A stretch of DNA of 64,000 nt from Halalkaliarchaeum sp. AArc-CO (GCF_024972735.1 NZ_CP087723.1:2852001-2916000), one strand, 5' to 3'. Numbered from the stretch's first letter, positions 15,383-28,102 are shown. The notes: generated by a model from the sequence alone, not told the origin. Made by a program: numbers and translations.

Positions 15383-16177
15383 TTACGCACCGTCATCGTT
15401 CGATTGAATGGACTGTTCGTCCCCGTGAAACGCCTCGAGCACCTGTTCCGGATCGCCACCGCGAGCCAAAAGCGTCACGACGTCCCCCTGCTGGACCACC
15501 GTCTCCCCGCGGGGCGTGATCGTCGATCCGTCGCGCTCGATGGTAATGACGAGCACCTCTTCCTCGAGGATTTCCCGCTCGTTCGCCTCGGCTAGCGACA
15601 GATCGACGACCGGTGCCGACGCCGAGACTGACACCTCGACTACCTCGGCCCCACCCGCAAGGCTGATGACGTCCGTCGGGGACCAGGCCGACCCCTCGTC
15701 TTCCGGTCCGTACGGCGCGTACGGTTCGAACGCCTCGTTGCGAACGATCTGATCCGCCTCGATCTCGAGTCCGAGGTCGGTTAACTCGGCCATGATTCGC
15801 TCCCGGTCGTCGCTGTCCTCCGAGACTGCAGTCACGTGGAGATTCTGATCGCCCGACAGCAGCTCCCGAACGTGGATTACGCCTGGAATTGCCCGCACTT
15901 CCAGCGCCAGCACCTCCAGTTTCGACACCGGCGCCGAACAGACGAATAACGATGTCGACAGCCCCTCGGCGCGTTCGAAATCGACCTGTGCCGTGTATCC
16001 TCGGACGACACCGTGGTTCTCGAGGTTTTCGATCCGGTTTCTGATCGTCCCGGCGGAGACGTTCACCGTCTCCGCGATCGCCGGCGCCGAGGTGTTCCGG
16101 GCGTCCTGCATCAGCGCGTAGATCGTGCGCCGATCGATTCGATCGAGTCGGTAGTCGTTCTGGGTGTCCCTGGGCAC
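15383..16177 (-). CDS. Lrp/AsnC-type regulator fused to a TrkA-C (RCK_C) domain
   Basis: 264 residues starting at GTG. Residues 10-60 are an AsnC-type winged helix (Asp-Arg-Arg-Thr-Ile-Tyr-Ala-Leu-Met ... Ser-Ala-Gly-Thr-Ile-Arg-Asn-Arg-Ile). A RAM-like alpha/beta region follows. The last 85 residues are an RCK_C domain with Ile-Thr-Pro-Arg-Gly-Glu-Thr-Val-Val-Gln-Gln-Gly-Asp, almost the same motif as in TrkA next door. The ligand-binding half suggests regulation by a small ligand related to potassium status, cyclic-di-AMP being one known RCK_C ligand. It lies directly upstream of trkA and divergent from the APC-UspA gene, so it probably controls both. Confidence 0.88.
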   Translation of the reverse strand: MPRDTQNDYRLDRIDRRTIYALMQDARNTSAPAIAETVNVSAGTIRNRIENLENHGVVRGYTAQVDFERAEGLSTSLFVCSAPVSKLEVLALEVRAIPGVIHVRELLSGDQNLHVTAVSEDSDDRERIMAELTDLGLEIEADQIVRNEAFEPYAPYGPEDEGSAWSPTDVISLAGGAEVVEVSVSASAPVVDLSLAEANEREILEEEVLVITIERDGSTITPRGETVVQQGDVVTLLARGGDPEQVLEAFHGDEQSIQSNDDGA

Positions 16178-16373
16178 GGCTGTCTCCGTTGCCGGCGCAT
16201 TTCTCCTTCAACAATATAATACTACGCAATTGTCTTTACCGAACGATTTCCGCCAGTTCTTTGTCGCATCGATAATTCCCTTCGGCAGTCTTTTATATAG
16301 TGTCTCCATGTATCTCATCCATGGATCGCCAGCTATCGATCGTTTCTCCCCGGTTTGTCGTCCGCTATCTCAG

Positions 16374-16387
16374 GGTGATCTGGCGTG
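16374..16387 (+). promoter_or_regulatory. Strong Shine-Dalgarno site deciding a GTG start
   Basis: GGTGATC, a full match to the archaeal 16S rRNA 3' end, lies four bases before the GTG at 16385. This supports that codon as the start of the transporter gene. Confidence 0.6.
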
Positions 16388-18796
16388 GCTGAAAACGAGC
16401 AGGAACTCGCCCGTGACCTCGGTTTCCTCGAGGCGTACACCCTCGGTCTGGGCACCATGATCGGGGCGGGGATCTTCGTATTGCCCGGAATCGTCGCCGG
16501 ACGGGCAGGCCCGGCGAGCATGGTGTCGTTTGCGATCGCTGGCGTCGTCTCGCTTTTGGCCGCGCTGTCGCTGTCCGAACTGGCGACCGGGATGCCGAAA
16601 GCAGGTGGGAGTTACTACTACGTCAATCGTGCGCTCGGCGGATTTTTCGGCAGTATCGTCGGCTGGGGAATGTGGGTCGGGCTCATGTTCGCGACCGCGT
16701 TCTACATGCTCGGATTCGGACAGTATCTCGCCGGCCTTCACCCGTCGATTCCGATCGTCGCCTCGGCGCTCGTGATGGGGGCGATCCTCACGCTCGTCAA
16801 CTACCGTGGAGTAAAAGAGACCGGATCGCTTCAGAACGTGATCGTCATCGCGCTGGTCGTGTTGATCATCGCGTTTATCGCCTTCGGCCTCGCGGCGCTC
16901 GACCCGTCGCTTTTGACGCCGTTCGCTCCCGAGGGGTGGAGTGCAGTGGGACTCACCGCCGGCACCGTCTTCGTGGCGTTCATCGGGTTCGAAGTGATCG
17001 CAACGTCGGCCGAGGAGATCAAGAACCCGGGTCGCAACCTCCCGCTGTCGATGATCGCCGCGGTCGTGACGCCCGCAATCCTGTACGTACTCGTGATGCT
17101 CGTCTCGACGGGCGTACTCCCGATTCCCGAACTCGAGGTTTCGACGATTCCTGTCGCGGACGTCGCCATGGTGTACGCCGGCGAGATCGGCTCGCTCGCG
17201 ATGATCTTCGGGGCGGTGCTGGCAACCGTTTCTTCGGCGAACGCGTCGATCCTCTCGGCCGCACGGGTGAACTTCGCGATGGGCCGGGACAGAATCCTCA
17301 CTGTCTGGCTCAACCAGGTCCACGAACGGTTCCGAACCCCGTATCGGGCGATCCTTGCGACCGGGATCGTCATCCTCCTGTTGATCGCAGGTCCCCTTCC
17401 GATCGACACGCTCGCGGACGTCGCCTCCTTCTCGTACCTGGTCGCGTACGCGCTGGTTCACGTCGCGGTGGTCGTCATGCGTCGGGCAGACCCCGCGACG
17501 TACGATCCGGATTTCCGCATCCCAGATCCCCTGTATCCCGCCGTGCCGATCGCCGGTGGGTTGGGGTGTCTCGCCGTCATGATTCAGATGCGACCACTCG
17601 TCCAGGGGATCGGTCTCGCGATCGTGGGCATCGGTGTCGGCTGGTACTTCCTGTACGTCCGCGAGCGAACCGAGACGGTCGGCCTCGTCGGCGAGGCGAT
17701 AGCAACTGAACCGGCCGGTGGAGCCGGATCCGTCGGGGGGACCGGAAACGGAGACGGGGATGGGGACGTATACCGCGTCGTCGTTCCGGTCGCGAACCCG
17801 GACACCGAAGAGACGCTGATCCGGTATGCGGCCGCCAGCGCCCACGGACACGATGGGGAGGCCGAATTGATAGCAGTCAACGTGATCGAAGTGCCCCCCC
17901 AGACCTCTCCGGCCCAGATCGAACTCGAGGAGGAGCGCGTCGGGCGTCAGCAGGAACTGCTCGAAAGTGCCCGGGACACTGCCGACACGCTGTCGTTACC
18001 GCTGCAAACGCGAGCGATCGTCGGCCGGCACGCCGGCGACGCGATTCTCTCGATCATCCGCGAGGAAGAGGCCGACCACGTGTTGATGGGCTGGAGTCCA
18101 GACCATCGCCGACGGGACGCGGTGTTCGGATCCACGCTCGACACGGTCGTCGAACAGGCGCCGTGTGAGGTGTCGCTCGTGACGCGTCCGAGTATGCGTC
18201 CCGGTAACGTCGTCGCGCTCGCCGGACGTGGGCCGAACGCACCCGTGGCAGCAAGGCGGGCTGGCGAAATCCACCGTACGTTCGAAGATTCGTCGCTCAC
18301 GCTCCTGAGCGTGCAGCAACCGCTCGCCGCGACTGACCAGTCCGAATCGGTGGGCTCCGGCGTGGACGGACCGGACGGTTCCGACGATGGTGAAACAAGC
18401 GATTCCGACGCCAGTGAAACGAGCGATTCCGACGACGGTGAACGGGAGGATCCCGAAACCGTCGGCAAAGAAACCATCGACGACGTCGCAGCCGCTGCGG
18501 GCCTCGACCCGGACGAGTACGAGTCGCGGGTAGTGGTCGACGAGAACGTCAGGGAGGCGCTGCTCGAAACGGTCGACGCGTACGACACCGTCGCCGTCGG
18601 AGCGACCGGGGAGAGCTTCGTCGCCCGGACGATGTACGGCACTATTCCACGCGACATCGTTTCACGTACCGACAACACGGTCGTGATCGCACGCGGGGGC
18701 GACGCACGGCCTCGTTCGCTCAAACGGGCAATCCTCGAGCGTCTCGTCGCCCTCCTGGAATCCGAACCGACGGAAAACCAATCGATGAACTCGTGA
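16385..18796 (+). CDS. APC-family amino acid permease fused to two UspA-type domains
   Basis: 803 residues. The first 430 form a 12-helix APC transporter with the opening Gly-Leu-Gly-Thr-Met-Ile-Gly-Ala-Gly-Ile-Phe motif and a Gly-Phe-Glu segment mid-way. Residues 460-610 are a UspA domain (Tyr-Arg-Val-Val-Val-Pro-Val-Ala-Asn-Pro start). A second, partial UspA follows, interrupted by an Asp/Ser/Glu-rich low-complexity insert around residues 660-695. The hydrophilic tail probably binds a nucleotide and regulates transport in the cytoplasm. Its stop is one base from the trkH start, so the two are co-transcribed. The substrate could be a cationic amino acid or another solute. Confidence 0.88.
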   Translation: MAENEQELARDLGFLEAYTLGLGTMIGAGIFVLPGIVAGRAGPASMVSFAIAGVVSLLAALSLSELATGMPKAGGSYYYVNRALGGFFGSIVGWGMWVGLMFATAFYMLGFGQYLAGLHPSIPIVASALVMGAILTLVNYRGVKETGSLQNVIVIALVVLIIAFIAFGLAALDPSLLTPFAPEGWSAVGLTAGTVFVAFIGFEVIATSAEEIKNPGRNLPLSMIAAVVTPAILYVLVMLVSTGVLPIPELEVSTIPVADVAMVYAGEIGSLAMIFGAVLATVSSANASILSAARVNFAMGRDRILTVWLNQVHERFRTPYRAILATGIVILLLIAGPLPIDTLADVASFSYLVAYALVHVAVVVMRRADPATYDPDFRIPDPLYPAVPIAGGLGCLAVMIQMRPLVQGIGLAIVGIGVGWYFLYVRERTETVGLVGEAIATEPAGGAGSVGGTGNGDGDGDVYRVVVPVANPDTEETLIRYAAASAHGHDGEAELIAVNVIEVPPQTSPAQIELEEERVGRQQELLESARDTADTLSLPLQTRAIVGRHAGDAILSIIREEEADHVLMGWSPDHRRRDAVFGSTLDTVVEQAPCEVSLVTRPSMRPGNVVALAGRGPNAPVAARRAGEIHRTFEDSSLTLLSVQQPLAATDQSESVGSGVDGPDGSDDGETSDSDASETSDSDDGEREDPETVGKETIDDVAAAAGLDPDEYESRVVVDENVREALLETVDAYDTVAVGATGESFVARTMYGTIPRDIVSRTDNTVVIARGGDARPRSLKRAILERLVALLESEPTENQSMNS

Positions 18797-18797
18797 C

Positions 18798-20333
18798 ATG
18801 ACGGTGAAAGTAGACTGGCGAGCAAGTGTCGCCCTGACTGGAACTGCGTTGAAGTACATCTCGTTTGCGATGTTCGTCCCCCTCGCCGTCGCCGTCGTCT
18901 ATCGGGAGGACGTTCTGGTGTTCCTCGTCTCGCTTTCGATCGCACTCGGGATCGGACTGCTGCTGGAACGCGCCTCCGATCACACGGATCTGGGGCCTCG
19001 CGAGGCGCTGTTGTTCGTCACGCTCGTGTGGGGCGTCGTGTCGCTGGTCGGTGCCGTCCCGTACGTGCTGGCCGGCTACGGGACCGCCTCGACGCTGTCA
19101 CATCCGATCAATGCGCTGTTCGAATCGGTGTCCGGATTCACGACCACCGGCGCGACCGTGATGGGGGAGATCTCCTTCGAGCAGCATTCACACGCACTGT
19201 TGCTGTGGCGACAGCTCACCCAGTGGCTCGGCGGAATGGGGATCATCGTACTGATGGTCGCGATCCTGCCCGAGCTGGCGGTCAACGGGGCACAGCTGGT
19301 CGACTCGGAGGCGCCGGGTCCAGAACTCCAGAAGCTGACGCCGCGCATTGCGGAAACCGCCCGGATCCTGTGGCTGTTTTACTTCGCGTTCACGCTGCTT
19401 TACGTGCTGCTGTTGCTCGTGTTACATTTCGTCGGATTCGCACCGAATATGGACGTGTACAACGCCGTGGCCCACGGCTTCACGACGCTGCCGACCGGAG
19501 GGTTCTCCCCGCAGGCCGACAGCATCGCCGCGTTCTCGCCTGCGGTGCAGTGGGTCGTGATTCCATTCATGCTCGTCGCAGGGACGAATTTCGCGCTGTT
19601 TTATTACGTCCTCCAGGGGGAGTACCGGTCGTTCTTCCGGAACCGGGAGTTCCAGGCGTACATCGGTGCCGTCGCCGGATTGATCGTCGTCCTCTGGGGA
19701 CTGCTGTTCACCGGCGCAGCACCGACCCTCGAACTCGGCGGCACGACGGAAGGTGTTCTCGAGAACTCGCTGCGGCAGGCTGCATTCCAGATCGGCTCTC
19801 TCCTGAACTCGACAGGGTATGCAACCAGTGACTTCGCCCAGTGGGACGCGAGCGCCCAGATCGTGTTGTTGTTCGCGATGTTCATCGGCGGTTCGGCTGG
19901 GTCGACCGGGGGTGGAATCAAAGTCGTCCGGTGGCTCGTCGTCCTCAAGACGATCCGACGCGAGCTTTTCACCACTGCACACCCCGATGCGGTCAAGCCG
20001 GTCCGACTGGGGAGGTACGTCGTCGACGAGGACGTAATCAAAGCAATTTTCGCCTTTACGCTGTTGTATCTGGTTCTCTTCGCCGTCGCAGCCGTCGTGA
20101 TCACGCTAGACGCCTCCCGTGTCGGGCTCGAACTTTCGGTTCTGGAGGCCGCAAGCGCAAGCCTTGCGACGATCGGGAACATCGGTCCGGGGTTCGGGCT
20201 GCTCGGCCCGTTCGGAAGCTATCTGGCGTTTCCCCCGACGAGCAAGCTACTGATGATCTTCCTGATGTGGATCGGCCGGCTCGAGATCATCCCCGTATTG
20301 GTGCTTTTCACCGGCGCGTTCTGGAAGCGGTAA
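18798..20333 (+). CDS. trkH: TrkH-family potassium transporter
   Basis: 511 residues with about ten to twelve hydrophobic segments in the four-fold TrkH/KtrB pattern. The pore-loop selectivity motifs are visible: Thr-Thr-Thr-Gly-Ala-Thr (first), Thr-Leu-Pro-Thr-Gly-Gly-Phe (second), Asn-Ser-Thr-Gly-Tyr-Ala (third), Thr-Ile-Gly-Asn-Ile-Gly-Pro-Gly (fourth). A Gly-Ser-Thr-Gly-Gly-Gly-Ile-Lys stretch near residue 370 is the intramembrane loop that gates the pore. It would work with TrkA encoded upstream. Essential to salt-in osmoadaptation, where the cell holds molar potassium. Confidence 0.92.
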   Translation: MTVKVDWRASVALTGTALKYISFAMFVPLAVAVVYREDVLVFLVSLSIALGIGLLLERASDHTDLGPREALLFVTLVWGVVSLVGAVPYVLAGYGTASTLSHPINALFESVSGFTTTGATVMGEISFEQHSHALLLWRQLTQWLGGMGIIVLMVAILPELAVNGAQLVDSEAPGPELQKLTPRIAETARILWLFYFAFTLLYVLLLLVLHFVGFAPNMDVYNAVAHGFTTLPTGGFSPQADSIAAFSPAVQWVVIPFMLVAGTNFALFYYVLQGEYRSFFRNREFQAYIGAVAGLIVVLWGLLFTGAAPTLELGGTTEGVLENSLRQAAFQIGSLLNSTGYATSDFAQWDASAQIVLLFAMFIGGSAGSTGGGIKVVRWLVVLKTIRRELFTTAHPDAVKPVRLGRYVVDEDVIKAIFAFTLLYLVLFAVAAVVITLDASRVGLELSVLEAASASLATIGNIGPGFGLLGPFGSYLAFPPTSKLLMIFLMWIGRLEIIPVLVLFTGAFWKR

Positions 20334-20391
20334 CGGAGTGGGGGATCCGTTGCCGACCCCGTTTTAAGTAACTCCGCGGCGTACCTTCAGT

Positions 20392-20880
20392 ATGCACACG
20401 AACCGCTCGCTCGGGCTTCCGTCCGGTCGTGAGGCACTTCTCGCGGCGGGCTTCGTCGTCGGCGTCAACGCCCTCGGCGCGCTCCCCGCATTCCTTTTCG
20501 GCTCCGAAACCGGCTGGATCGACCGGCCGTGGTTCTATCCGCCGGAGATCCTGTTCCCGATCGTCTGGACGCTGCTTTTCACGCTACTCGGGCTTGCGCT
20601 GTACCGCGTCTGGAAACGCGGGATCGGACGCCGCGACGTGCGGGTCGCGTTCGGCGTCTTCGCCGCCCAGTTCTCACTCAACCTCCTGTGGACGCCGGTC
20701 TTTTTCGGCCTCCAGCGACCAGATCTGGGGCTGTTGGTGATCCTCGTGCTCTGGGTCGGAATCGTTGCCACAATTGTCGCCTTCGACCGCGTCGACCGGG
20801 TGGCTGCCGCGCTTGTCGTCCCGTATCTGCTGTGGGTGTCGTTCGCTGCGGTTCTCAATTACGCAATTTACGCCGCGTGA
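20392..20880 (+). CDS. tspO: TspO/MBR family protein
   Basis: 162 residues with five membrane segments. The family signature is seen as Trp-Phe-Tyr-Pro-Pro-Glu-Ile-Leu-Phe-Pro-Ile-Val-Trp (residues 45-57), followed by a Tyr-Arg-Val-Trp-Lys segment and later Asn-Leu-Leu-Trp-Thr-Pro-Val-Phe-Phe. TspO proteins bind porphyrins and take part in light or oxidative-stress responses. It stands alone between trkH and a rhodanese gene. Confidence 0.9.
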   Translation: MHTNRSLGLPSGREALLAAGFVVGVNALGALPAFLFGSETGWIDRPWFYPPEILFPIVWTLLFTLLGLALYRVWKRGIGRRDVRVAFGVFAAQFSLNLLWTPVFFGLQRPDLGLLVILVLWVGIVATIVAFDRVDRVAAALVVPYLLWVSFAAVLNYAIYAA

Positions 20881-20948
20881 CAGGCGGACACCATTGTGCT
20901 GGCGGGTGGAAGAGCGACACTTATCGGTCGTGGGTACAACGGGGAGTT

Positions 20949-21320
20949 ATGAGCAAGATTACGCCCCCCGAACTCGACGACCGACTCTCAGCCGGTGAGA
21001 ACCTGTTTTTGCTGGACATCCGCCCCCGAGACTCGTTTCGAAACGGAAGTATCGACGGGTCACATAACGTTCCGGTGTACGGTGACCTCCAGCGCGGAGA
21101 CGAATCGTCGCTTCGAAGTCAACTGGACGAAATCCCCCGCGACGAGGACGTCGTCGTGATCTGCAAGGCCGGCATCGTCGCGAAGAAGGCGACCGCCATC
21201 CTGAACGAGGAGGGATGCGACGCCGCCACACTTCTGGGAGGGATGAGCGGTTGGAACGGCTACAAAAACGGAACGATCGGGTACAGATTGCGGTCGCTGC
21301 TGTGGCGGGCGACCGGTTGA
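20949..21320 (+). CDS. Rhodanese-like sulfurtransferase
   Basis: 123 residues, a single rhodanese domain. Its features are Leu-Leu-Asp-Ile-Arg-Pro-Arg-Asp-Ser-Phe (residues 20-29), Gly-Ser-His-Asn-Val-Pro, and the catalytic Cys in Val-Val-Ile-Cys-Lys-Ala-Gly-Ile-Val-Ala. The active loop lacks the Arg common in Cys-x2-Gly-x-Arg, so substrate binding may differ from classical thiosulfate rhodanese. The C-terminus ends Leu-Leu-Trp-Arg-Ala-Thr-Gly. The ATG at 20949 is the natural start; longer frames run into tspO. Confidence 0.85.
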   Translation: MSKITPPELDDRLSAGENLFLLDIRPRDSFRNGSIDGSHNVPVYGDLQRGDESSLRSQLDEIPRDEDVVVICKAGIVAKKATAILNEEGCDAATLLGGMSGWNGYKNGTIGYRLRSLLWRATG

Positions 21321-21549
21321 GACGGCAAGTCAGGACCACGGTGAGTCGAGACCCCCGATGTACGGACCGCGGGCGAGAGCGTCCGAGCGTGTTCCCGTGG
21401 CTGTTGCCCTATTGATGTCGGGTTTGTGCCCGGTTTGCACGACAATTCTGCGCTTTTATTGAAAATGGCCCCCAGTAGTACGGCCCTCCGGTCACTGTCA
21501 ACGCGTCTCAGACGAACGATTGAAATACCGCGTGCGTCTACCCGCCCCT

Positions 21550-24384
<2,835 letters not shown>

Positions 24385-24631
24385 GCGGTTCGAGCGGTCT
24401 CGCCGGTCTGACATTCGTTTCGCGGAGACCGGCTATCGTTCGGGCTCGACGACAGATGCGTCTATGGCGGATTGCTTCCAGCAGTTAGTATGGGGGAGGA
24501 TAGTATTTCGGAAGAGTACTATATTACGTTAAACCGCGGGTTTTGAAGACACGTTCCCGTTCGACCCATCCCGTGCGACGGAGTGCCGGCGTCCAAAAAC
24601 ACTTATCCCGCTCGTCCGGCTTCTGGATGAC

Positions 24632-26578
24632 ATGAGCGAGAGCGACGCCCAGGCAGACGTGACGGTCGTCCTTCCGGACGGATCACAGCTTTCCGTACCG
24701 GAGGGATCGACAGTCGAGGACGTCGCCTACGAGATCGGTCCGGGGCTGGGAAGGGACACAGTCGCGGGCGTCGTCGACGGCGAACTCGTGGACAAGGCCG
24801 CGGTCGTCCCCGACGGTGCCCGCCTCGAGATCGTCACCGACGACGCCGATGAGTACCTGCGGGTCCTCAGACACACGGCCGCCCACGTGTTCGCCCAGGC
24901 GCTCCAGCGGCTGTATCCGGAAGCGAAACTCGCGATCGGTCCCCCGACCGACGAGGGCTTCTACTACGACGTGACGAACGTCGACCTCGACGAGGACGAC
25001 CTCGCAGAGATCGAAGAGGAGATGGAACGGATCGTCGAGGCCGACTACGAACTCCATCGCGACGAGCGCCCGCGCGAGGAGGCGATCCACGGCTACGAGG
25101 ACAACCGGTTCAAACGCGAGATCCTCGAAGAGGAGGCTGCGGGCGAAGCGGTCGTCTCCTTTTACGTCCAGGACGACTGGGAGGATCTCTGTCGGGGGCC
25201 ACACGTGGAGTCCACCGGCGAGGTCGGCGCGTTCGCCCTGTTGAACATCTCCTCGGCGTACTGGCGCGGCGACGAGGACAACGAGACGCTCACCCGCGTG
25301 TACGGCACGGCGTTCGAAACCGAGGACGACCTCGAGGAGTACCTCGAGCGACGCGAGGAGGCCAAAAAGCGGGACCACCGGAAGATCGGCCGGGAGATGG
25401 ACCTGTTCTCGATCCCCACGGTGACGGGTCCCGGGCTCCCGCTGTATCACCCCAACGGGAAGACCGTGCTCCGGGAACTCGAGGAGTACGCCAACGAGCT
25501 CAACCGTGGGGCCGGCTACGAGGAGGTCGAGACGCCCCACGTCTTCAGGACGGAGCTGTGGAAGCAGTCCGGCCACTACGACAACTACCGGGACGACATG
25601 TTCCTCCTGGACGTAAACGAAGAGGAGTACGGTCTCAAGCCGATGAACTGTCCCGGTCACGCGACGATCTTCGACCAGAAGTCCTGGTCCTACCGGGAGC
25701 TTCCAATGCGGTACTTCGAGAACGGGAAGGTGTACCGGAAGGAGCAGCGCGGCGAGTTGTCCGGGCTCTCGCGAGTGTGGGCGTTCACGATCGACGACGG
25801 CCACCTGTTCGTCCGGCAAGACCAGATCGAGGCCGAGGTCCGGCAGGTCATGGATATGATCTTCGAGGTGATCGAGACGTTCGACCTCGAGGTCGAGGTG
25901 GCGCTTGCGACCCGGCCGGAGAAGTCGGTGGGAAGCGACGAAATCTGGGAGTCTGCGGAGTCACAGCTGCGGGAGGTGCTCGAAAACGACGGACACGATT
26001 ACGACCTCGAACCCGGTGACGGCGCCTTCTACGGGCCGAAGATCGACTTCGCGTTCGAGGACGCGCTCGGCCGCAGCTGGGACGGGCCGACCGTTCAGCT
26101 GGACTTCAACATGCCCGAGCGGTTCGATCTCACCTACACGGGCGAGGACAACGAGGAGCACCGCCCGGTGATGATCCACCGGGCGCTGTACGGCAGCTAC
26201 GAGCGCTTCTTCATGGTGCTGATCGAGCACTTCGACGGGAACTTCCCGCTGTGGCTGGCCCCCGAACAGGTTCGGATCCTCCCCGTGAGCGACGAGACGC
26301 TCGGCTACGCCCACCGCGTGAAAAACGATCTTTCGGAGGCCGGCTTCCGGGTCGACATCGAGGACCGCGACTGGACGGTCGGCCGGAAGATCCGGGCCGG
26401 CCACGACGACCGGCTCCCATATATGCTGGTCGTCGGTCCCGACGAGGAGGAGACCGGTACTGTCTCCGTACGGGACCGGTTCGAGCGTGAAAAAGCGGAC
26501 GTCGAACTGGAGGCGTTCCTCGAACACCTCGAAAACGAACGCGAGGAGAAACGGACCGAACCGGACTTCCTCGCGTGA
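24632..26578 (+). CDS. thrS: Threonyl-tRNA synthetase (bacterial-type architecture)
   Basis: 648 residues. An N-terminal TGS domain (1-65) is followed by the editing domain with His-Thr-Ala-Ala-His and Asp-Leu-Cys-Arg-Gly-Pro-His. The class II core has Asn-Cys-Pro-Gly-His, the motif 2 Arg-Lys-Glu-Gln-Arg-Gly-Glu, and motif 3 Arg-Ala-Leu-Tyr-Gly-Ser-Tyr-Glu-Arg. A C-terminal anticodon-binding domain begins with Pro-Glu-Gln-Val-Arg-Ile-Leu-Pro-Val. The editing domain is the bacterial/eukaryotic SAD type rather than the archaeal D-Tyr-deacylase-like one. Confidence 0.95.
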   Translation: MSESDAQADVTVVLPDGSQLSVPEGSTVEDVAYEIGPGLGRDTVAGVVDGELVDKAAVVPDGARLEIVTDDADEYLRVLRHTAAHVFAQALQRLYPEAKLAIGPPTDEGFYYDVTNVDLDEDDLAEIEEEMERIVEADYELHRDERPREEAIHGYEDNRFKREILEEEAAGEAVVSFYVQDDWEDLCRGPHVESTGEVGAFALLNISSAYWRGDEDNETLTRVYGTAFETEDDLEEYLERREEAKKRDHRKIGREMDLFSIPTVTGPGLPLYHPNGKTVLRELEEYANELNRGAGYEEVETPHVFRTELWKQSGHYDNYRDDMFLLDVNEEEYGLKPMNCPGHATIFDQKSWSYRELPMRYFENGKVYRKEQRGELSGLSRVWAFTIDDGHLFVRQDQIEAEVRQVMDMIFEVIETFDLEVEVALATRPEKSVGSDEIWESAESQLREVLENDGHDYDLEPGDGAFYGPKIDFAFEDALGRSWDGPTVQLDFNMPERFDLTYTGEDNEEHRPVMIHRALYGSYERFFMVLIEHFDGNFPLWLAPEQVRILPVSDETLGYAHRVKNDLSEAGFRVDIEDRDWTVGRKIRAGHDDRLPYMLVVGPDEEETGTVSVRDRFEREKADVELEAFLEHLENEREEKRTEPDFLA

Positions 26579-26674
26579 GCTAGTCGCCAGGTCGATTTGC
26601 CGGGGAGCGCGATCGGCGGGGACCGGATCGACGTCCCGGGGTCGTGATCGCCGTGCGTTCGTTCTGTGGACAGT

Positions 26675-26944
26675 TCAGGCGGGTTCGACGCGCCAGGTCG
26701 TCGCGCCGGTGTAGGACCACTTTTCGATCTGGAGGTCCGCGGCGGATTCGCTGAGCTTCACCATCAGCGCGCCGATCTCCTTCGGGGAGAGGTCGACATC
26801 GTCGGCGATGAACTTGCTCTTGAAGTAGAGTTCGCCGTCTTCGGCTCGCTTTCGGAGGTACGACCTGAGACGTTCCTCTTTCGACTCTTCAGTGGAGTCC
26901 GTCTCCGTCGTCACGTCGGTGGAGGGGGTTGCAGTCGCGCTCAT
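26675..26944 (-). CDS. Small conserved haloarchaeal protein (DUF7123-like)
   Basis: 89 residues. A Thr/Ser/Glu-rich N-terminus precedes a compact winged-helix-like core (Leu-Arg-Lys-Arg-Ala-Glu-Asp-Gly-Glu-Leu-Tyr-Phe-Lys-Ser-Lys-Phe-Ile, then Leu-Ser-Pro-Lys-Glu-Ile-Gly) and ends Thr-Thr-Trp-Arg-Val. I recognise the pattern from haloarchaeal proteins of unknown function. A minus-strand TTTATA box lies about 35 bases upstream of the ATG, giving a nearly leaderless mRNA. A possible DNA-binding protein. Confidence 0.75.
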   Translation of the reverse strand: MSATATPSTDVTTETDSTEESKEERLRSYLRKRAEDGELYFKSKFIADDVDLSPKEIGALMVKLSESAADLQIEKWSYTGATTWRVEPA

Positions 26945-27214
26945 TGTGACACCTCGTCCCTCCATTGTGCCGAGGGGGTGTTATAAAGGCAGGAACGTTA
27001 GGGGTGATTCAGCTCCTTTCAGGAGAGTGTTGCCGATAAACTGTGTCTGACGGACGTTTTACGAACTTTTTAAATCAGTCTAGAAGTTTTAAAACATGAT
27101 CTGAGGCTTCAAGATGGGTTCCGATCGACGAGACGTTCGGTCCACGAATGAACGGTAGTTTCGACGCCGAAATCCGTTTTCGATCGGTGAGAATTCCGCT
27201 TTCGTCGGCGATAC

Positions 27215-28102
27215 TCACTCGCGCTCGTGGAGCCAGAACTCTTCGCTTTCGGTCGATTCCTTCTTGAAGATCGGCACTTCTTCCTTCAACTGGTCGATCC
27301 CGTCTTCGACTGCCCGGAACGCCTGCTTTCGATGCCCCGCGAGGACGACGACGAAGACGATGTCCTCACCGGCCTCGATGACGCCCGAACGGTGGTGTAG
27401 CAACACTTCGAACACCTCATCCCGGGACTCCAGGCGCTTCCGGATGTCGTCCATCCGGTTTTCGGCGACGCCGTCGTACTTTTCGAAGACCAACCGTTCG
27501 GTCCGATCGTCGTCTGGGGAATCCGTAACCCGAACGCGGCCGGTGAAGGTTGCGATCGCACCCGACCGCTCCGCCATCGGCGAGGCTTTCGCCTCCGCCA
27601 CGAGCTCCTCCAGGGTGACGTAGGGCTCGAAGCTGTCGATCCGCCCGGCGAGAGCCTCGAGATCTAGATCCTCCGGATTTATCGCCGTCTCCACGATATC
27701 ACCGGCGATCTCCTCCTCGTTGGGCCCTTCACTGCCCGCGTCGGACCCCTCGTCAGTGTCGCCGGTCAGCCGAACCGTCGGCACCCGCAACCGGGTAAAC
27801 CCGGCCGCGAGCACGTAGTCGTGGGTCGGCGCAAGCGTCTCGAGGAGGTCAGTGAACGTGCCGTCCGATCCGCTGACGCTCCAGGTTCCGTCTTCGGCCA
27901 GTGTTACCGTCGTCGATAGATCTGGGTTCGGCTCCGCCGTGGACGTGCTGGCTGCGAGTCCGCCGTCCGCGACGCCCGTGCCCTCTCCGGTTCCCGTTTC
28001 GCGTTCGGCTGCCCGCACCGTGGCGACCCGGCCTTCGAGACGCGTCGCGAGCGATCGCACGACGGCGTCGGCGCCCGGGCCGACGACGCTGAGTGGTTGC
28101 AT
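27215..28102 (-). CDS. moaE: Molybdopterin synthase large subunit MoaE with N-terminal extension
   Basis: 295 residues, twice the length of plain MoaE. The last 140 residues are MoaE: Ser-Gly-Ala-Ile-Ala-Thr-Phe-Thr-Gly-Arg-Val-Arg, a His-His-Arg-Ser-Gly segment, His-Arg-Lys-Gln-Ala-Phe, and Val-Pro-Ile-Phe-Lys-Lys-Glu with the catalytic Lys. The first 130 residues resemble a MobB-like domain (Met-Gln-Pro-Leu-Ser-Val-Val-Gly-Pro-Gly) but no intact P-loop Lys-Ser/Thr is evident. It converts precursor Z to molybdopterin with MoaD. It would support the dms enzyme and other molybdo- or tungstoenzymes. Confidence 0.88.
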   Translation of the reverse strand: MQPLSVVGPGADAVVRSLATRLEGRVATVRAAERETGTGEGTGVADGGLAASTSTAEPNPDLSTTVTLAEDGTWSVSGSDGTFTDLLETLAPTHDYVLAAGFTRLRVPTVRLTGDTDEGSDAGSEGPNEEEIAGDIVETAINPEDLDLEALAGRIDSFEPYVTLEELVAEAKASPMAERSGAIATFTGRVRVTDSPDDDRTERLVFEKYDGVAENRMDDIRKRLESRDEVFEVLLHHRSGVIEAGEDIVFVVVLAGHRKQAFRAVEDGIDQLKEEVPIFKKESTESEEFWLHERE

